Positions 31,282 through 38,592 of a stretch of DNA of 52,663 nt are shown one piece after another. The first letter of the stretch is position 1, and the number at the start of each line of letters is the position of its first letter. The DNA comes from Anaerolineales bacterium (GTDB lineage Bacteria > Chloroflexota > Anaerolineae > Anaerolineales > Villigracilaceae): assembly GCA_016932715.1 (NCBI GenBank), contig JAFGCG010000035.1, forward strand, positions 1 through 52,663. Direction: 5' to 3'. The position numbers and the translations under genes were made by a program. The notes under the pieces were generated by a model. It ran no database searches. It was given only the letters and a program-made list of their open reading frames with translations, and was not told the origin of the DNA.

Positions 31282-31518
31282 CTAGACCGCCTCAGGAACC
31301 ATCCCCTGGAACTTGATCTCAATCGCCATTGTGTGGGCGCAGCGTTGATGGGTCATGAAGAATTCACAGTCACAGCTAAACACGCCATTATCGAAGGTCA
31401 CATGGTGATTATTATTGTCACCATGAAAGGTAACATCAAACTTGTTGAAGAGGAAACGATCCGGCTCTTCAGCATAGCGTTTCGCTTTTTCTCGTTTTCC
31501 GATCATTCCATAGTCCAT
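31282..31518 (-). CDS. Small SWIM-type zinc-finger protein
   Basis: A 78-residue protein whose C-terminal half reads FSCDCEFFMTHQRCAHTMAIE, the CxC-x(n)-CxH pattern of SWIM zinc fingers, which bind DNA or proteins. The N-terminal half (KAKRYAEEPDRFLFNKFDVTF) forms the usual strand region before the finger. A strong AAGGAG site precedes the ATG. Upstream there is an intrinsic terminator and a consensus promoter, so expression may be controlled by read-through of a leader. Confidence 0.85.
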   Translation of the reverse strand: MDYGMIGKREKAKRYAEEPDRFLFNKFDVTFHGDNNNHHVTFDNGVFSCDCEFFMTHQRCAHTMAIEIKFQGMVPEAV

Positions 31519-31540
31519 CGTTTATCTCCTTTCAGGATAG

Positions 31541-31571
31541 GAAAATAAAAAGCACGCGAACACACGCGTGC
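31541..31571 (-). terminator. Intrinsic terminator inside the leader of the SWIM gene
   Basis: On the minus strand a 7-bp stem of alternating G/C (31571-31565 with 31558-31552) is followed by TTTTTATTTT. The SWIM gene's ribosome-binding site begins about 8 bases later, so this either ends a separate small RNA or acts as an attenuator. Confidence 0.85.
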
Positions 31572-31631
31572 CTGCTGGCTAGGTTATAACTTCCTTGTAG
31601 GTATCTGCTCGCATAGGACATGTACCTCAAT
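31572..31631 (-). ncRNA. Leader or small RNA upstream of the SWIM gene
   Basis: Transcription from the promoter at 31666-31638 should start near 31631 and reach the terminator at 31541, giving an RNA of about 90 nt. AGGTA near the 5' end can pair with TACCT about 20 bases later. There is no evident reading frame. It resembles the unit at 24894-25022 in length, promoter type and lack of coding. Confidence 0.5.
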
Positions 31632-31637
31632 GGTTGT

Positions 31638-31666
31638 AGTATATGCCCAATCAAAGTGCAAGTCAA
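31638..31666 (-). promoter_or_regulatory. Strong promoter of the SWIM leader
   Basis: Minus strand TTGACT (31666-31661), 17 bases, TATACT (31643-31638). It is the only consensus promoter found for the SWIM gene. Confidence 0.82.
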
Positions 31667-31715
31667 CACCCAAATGGGCGCTGTCACCGAATCGTACAGG
31701 AATCGTAAGGTAGGC

Positions 31716-32960
31716 TTAATCCGCAGGGGCACCCGCGGGAAGATGCTCATCTCCGTTGTAGGTAAGCAAAAGGGGCCATTTACGGATAATCAGCCCCAAA
31801 CCAACGATGCAACCGATCCCACCGGTGATAATCGCCAGCGGCGCGCCGAACAACTGCGCCATGACACCCGCCTCCACCTCCCCCAGCTGCGGACCGCCCT
31901 GGAAGAAGATCTGATTCACGCTCGTCATCCGTCCGCGGATATGATCGGGAGTCTGCAATTGGCGGATCGTGTTGCGGATAATCGTACTGACCGAATCGGC
32001 GGCTCCCGTGACCGCCAGGGCGAACCAGGCGAGGACCAGAGAGCTGCTCGCGCCAAAAACGACGGTCGCGAGGCCGAAAACGACCACCGACCCCAGAAAA
32101 AGCTGGCCCTGCCTGCGAAGTTCGTGAAGCTGTGAAACGATCAGCGCGGCAATCACCGCGCCCACGGACTGCGCCGCGGAAAGCCACCCATACTCCAGCA
32201 CACCGACATGCAGAACATCGCGCGCGATGATGGGCATCAACGTATTCGCCGATGCGAAAAAAGTCGCCACAAAGTCCAGCAGCATGGTGGCAAGAATGAT
32301 CGGTTTATTGACGATGAACTGGATCCCCTCCCTGATCGAATTCCAGCTCACTCCGGCGATGCGATCGGTCTTCGTCTGTGAGACAGGCCCAATCAGGATC
32401 AAGGCGACGATCACCGCCAGATAGGAAATCGCATTGATGTAATAGACCGCTTCCTGCCCCCCGAACGCGATGACAAACCCCGACAGCGCCGGACCGAGGA
32501 TCGCGCCCGTCTGCCAGGCAGTGGAGGTCATGCTGAAGGCATTGGGCAGGTCTTTTGCCGGGACCAGGTTCGGGACGAGAGCCTGGCGCGCCGGGCTGTC
32601 AAAAGCAATGGCAACCGCCTGCAGCGCGGTCAAAGCATAGATCAGCCAGATCGTAATTTGTCCAGATTGGGTCAGCAAACCCAGGGCGAGGGCCAGCAGC
32701 GCAGCCGCAGACTGGGTAATGAGCAGGATCTTCCGGCGGTCGAACGAATCAGCGATCACGCCGCCGACCAGTGAAAAAAAGACAATCGGCAGAATGCGCG
32801 CCAGGCCTACCCCACCCAGCGCAATCGGCTGGTCCGTCAGGGTGCGGATATGCCAGAACAATGCCCAGATCTGCATCTGCGTTCCCGCGATGGAAAGCAA
32901 TTGCCCCAGCCAGAGATAGAAAAAGCGGCGATGTTTTAATGAGGGTGGAATACGAATCAT
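31716..32960 (-). CDS. MFS transporter, EntS-like exporter
   Basis: A 414-residue carrier with about 12 membrane helices. The segment GGVIADSFDRRKILLITQ is the conserved loop 2-3 motif, and FDSPARQALVPNLVP is typical of the enterobactin-exporter-like/DHA3 group, whose members export siderophores, drugs or macrolides. The substrate here is unknown. It stands alone: a terminator separates it from nadE upstream, and the SWIM leader promoter lies just past its stop. No strong ribosome site precedes the ATG. Confidence 0.9.
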   Translation of the reverse strand: MIRIPPSLKHRRFFYLWLGQLLSIAGTQMQIWALFWHIRTLTDQPIALGGVGLARILPIVFFSLVGGVIADSFDRRKILLITQSAAALLALALGLLTQSGQITIWLIYALTALQAVAIAFDSPARQALVPNLVPAKDLPNAFSMTSTAWQTGAILGPALSGFVIAFGGQEAVYYINAISYLAVIVALILIGPVSQTKTDRIAGVSWNSIREGIQFIVNKPIILATMLLDFVATFFASANTLMPIIARDVLHVGVLEYGWLSAAQSVGAVIAALIVSQLHELRRQGQLFLGSVVVFGLATVVFGASSSLVLAWFALAVTGAADSVSTIIRNTIRQLQTPDHIRGRMTSVNQIFFQGGPQLGEVEAGVMAQLFGAPLAIITGGIGCIVGLGLIIRKWPLLLTYNGDEHLPAGAPAD

Positions 32961-32980
32961 GGAAAGCCGTTACAACAGAA

Positions 32981-33003
32981 AGCAGAAGGCATAACCTTCT
33001 GCT
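32981..33003 (-). terminator. Terminator of the NAD synthetase operon
   Basis: A 9-bp stem (32981-32989 with 32995-33003) about 22 bases past the nadE stop codon, with T-rich sequence on both sides, so it may work in both directions. Confidence 0.75.
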
Positions 33004-33024
33004 TCTTTTGTCTGTGAAGATTGG

Positions 33025-33846
33025 CTATGTTCCCCAGTCTCTCAGATAGAGGAAATCATATCCAATCGTGCGATTGCTCAACTTTGCAATCGGCGGAAGC
33101 ATGCGCTTGAATTGACTGCGCCGGGTACGGTCAAGGACAGCCTCGACAAAACCCTTATCGAATCCCTCTTCGATGCATTCCTGCGGGCTATAACGCTGAT
33201 CCACAAGCAGGAACAGCAATTTATCCGCCTCTTCGTACGTAAAACCGAGCTCACCCTCGTCTGTCTGACCGATCCACAGATCGCCAGACGGAGGCTTATC
33301 CACAATTGCTGCTGGAATCTCCATCGCACGTGAAAGCTGCCGTACCTGTGTCTTGTACAGGTCTCCCAGCGGATTGACTGCGGAAGCCATGTCGCCCCAC
33401 AGCGTGCTGTAGCCAAGCAACAATTCGGTCTTGTTACTTGTGCCGATCACCAGCCCGCGAAACGCCTCGGACCGGTCATAGAGGACGACCATCCTCTCGC
33501 GCGCCATAATATTGCCTTTACGCTTCTTGTTCATTTCCGGGTCATATCGCAGCAATGGTTCAACCATATCGGTGATCTCGATCGTCTCGCTGGGAACTTT
33601 ATAGCGATCGATGAGCATTTGAGCGTGTTCCAGCGAATCGGCCGAGGACGATTTATAGGGCAGCCGCACAGCCAGCACATTCTCTGCCCCCAACGCTTCG
33701 ACCGCGAGCACAAAAGACAGTGCCGAGTCGATCCCGCCGGAGAGACCGATCACCGCACGTGAAAAACCGACGCGCGTTAATTCACTCTTGATAAAGCCTG
33801 TCAGGATTTGACGGGCAACATCGGTGTTGATAGTAAGATCGAGCAT
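33025..33846 (-). CDS. nadE: NAD synthetase, ATP-pyrophosphatase subunit
   Basis: A 273-residue enzyme that amidates deamido-NAD to NAD. SGGIDS (36-41) is the pyrophosphatase P-loop; GTSNKTELLLGYSTLWGD and KPPSGDLWIGQTDEGELGF are conserved substrate- and ATP-binding segments. It has no glutaminase domain of its own. The gene starts 2 bases after the amidohydrolase at 33849, so the two are surely co-translated and together equal the fused glutamine-dependent enzyme. Confidence 0.93.
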   Translation of the reverse strand: MLDLTINTDVARQILTGFIKSELTRVGFSRAVIGLSGGIDSALSFVLAVEALGAENVLAVRLPYKSSSADSLEHAQMLIDRYKVPSETIEITDMVEPLLRYDPEMNKKRKGNIMARERMVVLYDRSEAFRGLVIGTSNKTELLLGYSTLWGDMASAVNPLGDLYKTQVRQLSRAMEIPAAIVDKPPSGDLWIGQTDEGELGFTYEEADKLLFLLVDQRYSPQECIEEGFDKGFVEAVLDRTRRSQFKRMLPPIAKLSNRTIGYDFLYLRDWGT

Positions 33847-33848
33847 GT

Positions 33849-34697
33849 TTATTTTTGCAGTATCCTTTGCAATTCTGCCATCGTCAAATGAGTCCGTTCG
33901 TCGCGCAACAGGGGCAGTCTGGCACGCGTACGACGCAGCTGGTTCAGGTCCAGTTGAGCCATGGTGAGCGCCTCTTCGAAGTATGGACCCTGTGCGATCA
34001 GTTCGCCATTCGGGTCATTGACCGTCGCCCCGCCCCAGAAGTTCAAACCGTCTTCATAACCGACGCGGTTGCAGTGCACCACAAAAGACGTAAACATGCT
34101 GGCATAGGCTTTGCTGACACGTTCCACCCAGCGCGCCGATTCGAGCTTCTCGCGGTCGGTCAGGCCGCGGCCCGGAGAGGCAGAGGAGAACAGCATAATA
34201 TCTGCACCGTCGAGCCAGAGCAGGTACGGAGGCGAGGCGTGCCAGAAGTCTTCGCAGATGAGCAAGCCTGCGCGCCCAAAGCGGGTGTCAAACGAACGGA
34301 TCGCATCCCCCCAGGCGAAGAAGCGCCCTTCGTCAAACAAGCCATAGGTTGGCAGATAGACTTTGTGGTGGACGTGGAGAACGTGTCCGCCCGAGAGGTA
34401 GGCGGAGGCAATATAGAAGCGGTGGCGAAAGTCTTCATCAACGAAGCCCACCACAATGTCCAGGTTTTGACTGGCTTCGAGAATATATTTGAAGATGGGA
34501 TCATCTTCCCTCGGCCGGTGGGCGACGGAGGCAACCAGGTCCTGTACGACATACCCTGTCAAAGACAGCTCGGGGAAGACGATGAGGTCGGCTTTTTCCT
34601 TCCTGGCTCGCTTGATGTAGTCCAAATGTTTTTCGCAATTGGCTTCAACGTCCCCCAGCTTTGGGGCGATCTGTGCAAGAGCAAGATTCATTTTCAT
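33849..34697 (-). CDS. Nitrilase-fold amidohydrolase, probable glutaminase subunit of NAD synthetase
   Basis: A 282-residue carbon-nitrogen hydrolase with the Glu-Lys-Cys triad: FPELSLTGY (E43), HHKVYLPTYG (K112) and LLICEDFWH (C148). The sequence YLPTYGLFDEGRFF is characteristic of the glutaminase domain of NAD synthetases. It likely supplies ammonia to the next gene's product; in most bacteria both are one protein, here they are separate. A TAAGAT lies 7 bases before the ATG at 34697 and no ribosome site is present, suggesting leaderless translation; a second ATG at 34691 is possible. Confidence 0.9.
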   Translation of the reverse strand: MKMNLALAQIAPKLGDVEANCEKHLDYIKRARKEKADLIVFPELSLTGYVVQDLVASVAHRPREDDPIFKYILEASQNLDIVVGFVDEDFRHRFYIASAYLSGGHVLHVHHKVYLPTYGLFDEGRFFAWGDAIRSFDTRFGRAGLLICEDFWHASPPYLLWLDGADIMLFSSASPGRGLTDREKLESARWVERVSKAYASMFTSFVVHCNRVGYEDGLNFWGGATVNDPNGELIAQGPYFEEALTMAQLDLNQLRRTRARLPLLRDERTHLTMAELQRILQK

Positions 34698-34723
34698 CGC
34701 CCAAATCTTACCACCAAATAAGA

Positions 34724-34754
34724 GACCCCAATGGTCCGATTGACCATTGGGGTC
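34724..34754 (-). terminator. Terminator of the small membrane protein gene
   Basis: A perfect stem of 13 bp including 34724-34736 and 34742-34754 with a 5-base loop; the minus strand continues TCTTATTTGG. It overlaps the probable promoter area of the following amidohydrolase gene. Confidence 0.8.
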
Positions 34755-34781
34755 AGAAGCGATTTGAAGGATAATCCGGGA

Positions 34782-35174
34782 TTAGCTTTCCTCCGCCTTG
34801 CCGAACAGTCTTCTCTTTTCGAACCACGGCTTGAGAACGAGATACAGGCCGAGGATGATGAGCAAGAAAGCGCCATTCAGGTCTCCCCAATCGAGCCAAT
34901 CACCACAGATCACACCAACCACGAGCAGGATGCCCAGTATGGTAGTAAAGCCACTCATGCGGATCCCGCAGAAGTAGCGGGTCATGTTCAAACCGAGCAT
35001 GAGGAGACCCACCCCAATCGACCAGGCGCCTTCCGGGATTGTTTCCTCAGGAACCAATGCCCATCCGCCCAGCATGATGAGAAACAGACCCCAGAAGCTC
35101 GTTTCCAGCCGTTTGTTCAGCGCAACCTTTTCGGGATCTTGAACCACGACTTGTTCTGCATCTTGTGTTGTCAT
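34782..35174 (-). CDS. Small membrane protein, unknown
   Basis: A 130-residue protein with a hydrophilic N-terminus, then four membrane segments (SFWGLFLIMLGGWALV, IGVGLLMLGLNMTRYF, TILGILLVVGVICGDW, GAFLLIILGLYLVLKPWF). It resembles LiaF/DUF5668-type membrane cores, which is a weak link. AAGGAG precedes the start. It stands alone between terminators. Confidence 0.75.
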   Translation of the reverse strand: MTTQDAEQVVVQDPEKVALNKRLETSFWGLFLIMLGGWALVPEETIPEGAWSIGVGLLMLGLNMTRYFCGIRMSGFTTILGILLVVGVICGDWLDWGDLNGAFLLIILGLYLVLKPWFEKRRLFGKAEES

Positions 35175-35245
35175 ACCTTCTCCTTATTGAACAGGAAACC
35201 GGATGCGGCAAACGGTCATTTGTATTGTAGCATTTTTGCCAAATA

Positions 35246-35280
35246 GAAAGACCCGACAGTAATTACATGTCAGGTCTTTC
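35246..35280 (-). terminator. Terminator of tRNA-Ser
   Basis: An 8-bp outer stem (35246-35253 with 35273-35280) with further inner pairs (GACA/TGTC); on the minus strand the T-rich TATTTGG follows. It starts 4 bases after the tRNA. Confidence 0.75.
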
Positions 35281-35283
35281 CAG

Positions 35284-35370
35284 CGGGAAGGGAGGGATTC
35301 GAACCCTCGGTGGACCGGAGCCCACAACGGTTTTCGAGACCGTCCCATTCAACCACTCTGGCACCTTCCC
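35284..35370 (-). tRNA. tRNA-Ser (CGA)
   Basis: An 87-base class II tRNA on the minus strand. The acceptor GGGAAGG pairs with CCTTCCC; the anticodon loop is CTCGAAA (anticodon CGA); a long variable arm (about 17 bases) and the T loop TTCGAAT are clear. No CCA is encoded. Confidence 0.94.
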
Positions 35371-35374
35371 AATT

Positions 35375-35452
35375 CGATTTACGATTTACGATTGTTGATT
35401 TACGATTGATGACTGCAAAATCGAAAATCGTAATTCTGAAATCGTAAATCGT
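35375..35452. repeat. (ATTTACG)-type heptamer repeats with inverted copies
   Basis: The unit ATTTACG or its close variants recurs about four times in one direction (35377-35405) and as the reverse complement CGTAAAT/CGTAATT further on (35428-35452), allowing a fold-back. The same unit occurs at 41612-41643. It lies between tRNA-Ser and the nuclease gene. Confidence 0.8.
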
Positions 35453-35467
35453 GGGCGCGATTATAAC

Positions 35468-36862
35468 TTAAATCTCCACGCTCGAATGCAGTTCGGGGTA
35501 GTACACCGCGCGCATGTTCCTGTCAGCCAGTTTTTCAGTGAGTGCGGCTGCAGGTTTTTCTTCACCGTGCACAAGAAACACCTTCTTTGCGGTCTCTTTC
35601 GTGGCCCTGGCATAATTCACAAGCAAATCCTGGCCCGCGTGACCGGACAAGCCGCCGATCGTTGCGATCTCCGCCTTGACCGTATAAGGCTCGCCGAAGA
35701 TCTTGATGCGTTTCTCGCGATCCGCCAGGCGGCGCCCCAGCGTGTAGGGCGCCTGCCAGGAAACAATGCAAACCGTATTCAAGGGATTTTCGATGTTATT
35801 CTTCAGGTGGTGCAAGATCCTGCCCACTTCGGCCATGCCTGAAGCCGAGATAATGACCATCGGGTCCTTCCGCAGATTCAGTGCTTTGGATTCCTCCGCG
35901 GATTGCACGTAGGTCAGCATCTTGAAATCCAGCGCAGGATGGCGTGCCTGCTGAACGAACCAGCGCGTCTCGGCATCGAAACACTCGGGATGTTTTCTGA
36001 ACACATTGGAGGCGTTGACCGCCAGCGGGCTGTCCACAAAGACCGGCACCGGCGCAAGGTGATCTGCATACATCATGATATTGAGGTGATAGACCAGTTC
36101 CTGGGTGCGTCCCACAGCAAAGGCCGGGATGATCACCTTGCCGCCGCGTTTGATCGTGCGCTCGACGACCTCACGAAACTCTCTAAATGCCAGGCTGGGA
36201 TCGTTATGCGGCTTATCGCCGTAGGTACATTCCATCAAAAGATAATCGACTTCCTCGGGCATGACAGGGTCGCGCAGCAGCGGCAGTTTGTAACGGCCGA
36301 TGTCCCCGGAGAACCACAACCGTATCTTGCGGCCCTTTTCTTCGATCTCCAGCGAGATCGCGGCGGAACCAAGAATATGACCTGCTTCGACAAAACGAGC
36401 GATCACGCCGGGGACCGGCTCGAAAGGCTCGCCATAATCCACGCCGCGGAACAGGTCGGCTGCGCGGGCCGCATCCGCTTCGGTGTAGAGCGGCTCGATC
36501 GGCGGCTCGCCGCGCTTCAGGCGTTTCCTGTTCACATACTCCGCATCCGATTCCTGGATGCGGCCCGAATCAGCCAGCATGATCGTCGCCAGGTCAACGG
36601 TCGCCGGCACGGCATAAATGGGTCCCTCATACCCGTCCTGGACAAGGTTGGGCAGGTTGCCGCAATGATCGATATGCGCGTGCGAAAGGACCACGGCATT
36701 CACGCTGCGCGGCTCGTAGGCAAAATTCAAGTTCCGGATATAGGTCTCGCCGCGCCGGCCCTGATACAGCCCGCAGTCCAGCAGGAGGCGGTGTCCATTG
36801 ATCTCCAACAGGTGCTGGCTACCTGTCACCGTCTGTGCTGCGCCGTGAAAATGGATCTGCAT
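35468..36862 (-). CDS. Metallo-beta-lactamase/beta-CASP RNA nuclease
   Basis: A 464-residue enzyme with the MBL motif HAHIDH at 61-66, EAGHILGSAAI, an FSGDIGR metal-binding motif and the beta-CASP motifs IIPAFAVGRTQE and SGLSGHAGQ near the C-terminus. It belongs to the CPSF73/YSH1-like family of RNA-processing nucleases found in bacteria and archaea. The start codon lies one base after the rnd stop, and its AGGAGG site lies inside the last codons of rnd, so the two are translationally coupled and may share RNA maturation work. Confidence 0.9.
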   Translation of the reverse strand: MQIHFHGAAQTVTGSQHLLEINGHRLLLDCGLYQGRRGETYIRNLNFAYEPRSVNAVVLSHAHIDHCGNLPNLVQDGYEGPIYAVPATVDLATIMLADSGRIQESDAEYVNRKRLKRGEPPIEPLYTEADAARAADLFRGVDYGEPFEPVPGVIARFVEAGHILGSAAISLEIEEKGRKIRLWFSGDIGRYKLPLLRDPVMPEEVDYLLMECTYGDKPHNDPSLAFREFREVVERTIKRGGKVIIPAFAVGRTQELVYHLNIMMYADHLAPVPVFVDSPLAVNASNVFRKHPECFDAETRWFVQQARHPALDFKMLTYVQSAEESKALNLRKDPMVIISASGMAEVGRILHHLKNNIENPLNTVCIVSWQAPYTLGRRLADREKRIKIFGEPYTVKAEIATIGGLSGHAGQDLLVNYARATKETAKKVFLVHGEEKPAAALTEKLADRNMRAVYYPELHSSVEI

Positions 36863-36863
36863 C

Positions 36864-37991
36864 CTAACCTCCTAAAAGACGATAAATCTGCTCGCCATAT
36901 TGGTTGAACCGCGTCGGCGATTCTCGCATAACCGCCTCCAACTCGGGGAGACTCTTTGGCGGACGTTCCGCCAGTTTGTTCAAATACGTTTTCGGCAGGA
37001 CGATGTCTGACTCAACTCTTAATTGCTCTGCGATCCTCTTTCGCCAATTCTTGAGCTTCTGCAGGCGCTTGAGCATCGCATCATTCGGACGTTTGGCCTG
37101 CCCCCGTTCCACGAGCGGAGCCACGGTCCCGCGCTTGACCGCCTCCAGGATTTCATCCCCCCACAAGCGGATCTGTTTAGGGCTTAATCCCAAACCCGCA
37201 AGATCGACATCCTTCTCGGGCAGATTGCGCGCGATATCGATCAGAAGAGTATCAGAAACAACCTTGAAAACGGGTCGGTTCATCCGCTCAGCGATCTGGT
37301 CGCGGGCGATGCAAAGCGTGCTCAAAATAGTCAGCTCACGCGCAGAAATGTCCTTGCGCGTGCTGAAGCGCTTCCATGACGTGCCGTTGCCTCTCTCCTC
37401 CGGGAGGTCCACGTTACAGGCGCGCATAAAATCCTCATGGGCAATTTGCAGGCGGTCTTTTTCCTTCAATTCTGCTTCCAATACATCGCGCAAGTCGGAC
37501 AGAAAATGAGTATCCAGGCGCGCGTAATCGAGCTGCGCCGGAGTCAGCGGCCGCATGGCCCAATCCGCTTTTTGGTGGCGCTTATCCAGTTCGAACTGGA
37601 ACTTCTCCGCCAACAGGTTATCCAATCCCACAAACGGATACCCCAACACACGCGCGGCGTGCATGGTATCGAACAGGTTCGAAAACTCGAAACCGAAATC
37701 GCGCCGCAAACAGATCAGGTCGTATTCGGCAGCATGGAAAATCTTTTCAATCCCGGGATTCTCGAAAATCGTCCCCAGCGAACTCAAGTCATCGAACGCA
37801 AGCGGATCGACGACATAATCCGTCTTGCGGGTTGAGAACTGGATCAGGCACACCTGTTCACGATAGGCATGCAGACTGTTCGATTCGGTATCGACTGCCA
37901 CGCGGATTTGCCCATTTAAATCCGCGATCATGTGTTTGAGGAGGTTTGGTTTATCCACCCAAACGGGCGGCGGGAGAACTTGATTCGTCAT
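36864..37991 (-). CDS. rnd: Ribonuclease D
   Basis: A 375-residue 3'-5' exoribonuclease. The DEDDy motifs are visible: VAVDTESNSLH (exo I), IFHAAEYDLICLRRDF (exo II) and LDYARLDTHFLSDL (exo III, with the tyrosine). An HRDC-like region follows (about 210-300). RNase D trims tRNA and other stable RNA precursors. TATAAT lies 8 bases before the ATG with no ribosome site, so the mRNA may be leaderless. Operon with the beta-CASP nuclease. Confidence 0.92.
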   Translation of the reverse strand: MTNQVLPPPVWVDKPNLLKHMIADLNGQIRVAVDTESNSLHAYREQVCLIQFSTRKTDYVVDPLAFDDLSSLGTIFENPGIEKIFHAAEYDLICLRRDFGFEFSNLFDTMHAARVLGYPFVGLDNLLAEKFQFELDKRHQKADWAMRPLTPAQLDYARLDTHFLSDLRDVLEAELKEKDRLQIAHEDFMRACNVDLPEERGNGTSWKRFSTRKDISARELTILSTLCIARDQIAERMNRPVFKVVSDTLLIDIARNLPEKDVDLAGLGLSPKQIRLWGDEILEAVKRGTVAPLVERGQAKRPNDAMLKRLQKLKNWRKRIAEQLRVESDIVLPKTYLNKLAERPPKSLPELEAVMRESPTRFNQYGEQIYRLLGG

Positions 37992-37999
37992 TGACCTGC

Positions 38000-38005
38000 A
38001 TTATA
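38000..38005 (-). promoter_or_regulatory. -10 element placing the rnd transcript start at or near its ATG
   Basis: TATAAT on the minus strand ends 8 bases before the start codon. The usual 6-8 base distance to the transcription start would leave no 5' leader. Confidence 0.6.
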
Positions 38006-38030
38006 TCCCACCCGCAAAGAGGGCGGCGCT

Positions 38031-38480
38031 TCAGGCGCTGCGCAATACTTTTTCCATGACCAGGCCATCTTCGCCGTCGTTATAGTACTTCCTCCAGATA
38101 TCCACAGAGCGATAACCCTCTTTTTCGTACAAAGCGATCGCAGCCTGATTGGACATCCGCACGGTCAGTTTGACGCGCGGCAGCCGGAGGCGCTCAAGCC
38201 GCTCCTCGCAGGCGCGCAGGAGGGCGCGTCCGATCCCGCGGCGCTGGTAGCGCGGATCCACGCCGATCGTGGCGATCCAGCTCGCACCTTCGGAGGAACG
38301 CGGGTCGCCTGCCACGAATCCAATCATCTCGTTATCTTCCACAGCTTTCAATTTGATCACATCGGGCCAGGCCAGCACAGCCATCAAATCCAAAAGAGGC
38401 CAGGCGTCTTTTTCGAAGCAGGCGTGTTCGAGCCGCCGCAGGGCTGCAAGGTCACGGAGGCTCGCAGTCTGAATTTCCAT
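38031..38480 (-). CDS. rimI: GNAT N-acetyltransferase, RimI-like
   Basis: A 149-residue acetyltransferase. VDPRYQRRGIGRALLRA is the acetyl-CoA binding motif A, followed by NQAAIALYEKEGYRSVD, typical of RimI-type enzymes that acetylate ribosomal protein S18 or other N-termini. Similar GNATs with other substrates cannot be excluded. TACAAT lies 7 bases before the ATG and there is no Shine-Dalgarno sequence, so this gene may also be leaderless. Confidence 0.8.
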   Translation of the reverse strand: MEIQTASLRDLAALRRLEHACFEKDAWPLLDLMAVLAWPDVIKLKAVEDNEMIGFVAGDPRSSEGASWIATIGVDPRYQRRGIGRALLRACEERLERLRLPRVKLTVRMSNQAAIALYEKEGYRSVDIWRKYYNDGEDGLVMEKVLRSA

Positions 38481-38524
38481 GCAGGCGATTGTATCAACAA
38501 ACGAAGTAGTCCTGTGGACAAAAA

Positions 38525-38556
38525 AGTAGAAAGTGGAGTTTGCTCCACTTTCTACT
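38525..38556 (-). terminator. Terminator of the slipin/NfeD operon, made from TTTCTAC repeats
   Basis: A perfect 14-bp stem (38525-38538 with 38543-38556) with a 4-base loop; the minus strand continues with six T residues. It is embedded in a run of TTTCTAC heptamers (38547-38580). Confidence 0.85.
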
Positions 38557-38582
38557 TTCTACTCTCTACTTTCTACTTTCTG
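38547..38582. repeat. (TTTCTAC)-type heptamer repeats
   Basis: TTTCTAC or CTCTAC occurs five times in tandem downstream of the slipin gene. The array overlaps and supplies half of the terminator hairpin at 38525-38556. Confidence 0.8.
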
Positions 38583-38592
38583 CTTTTGCTTC

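Noticed and set aside
31532-31750. A 72-residue minus-strand frame over the SWIM leader
   Set aside because: It crosses the consensus promoter and terminator of the leader and has no ribosome site.
33855-34721. A 288-residue plus-strand frame opposite the glutaminase gene
   Set aside because: It is antisense to a gene with intact catalytic motifs, has no ribosome site and matches no family; it is a by-product of codon composition.
35375-35452. CRISPR array
   Set aside because: Units are only about seven bases and adjacent, with no spacer-sized intervals and no cas genes in the window.
35903-36907. A 334-residue plus-strand frame opposite the beta-CASP nuclease
   Set aside because: Same reason: the opposite strand carries all MBL and beta-CASP motifs.
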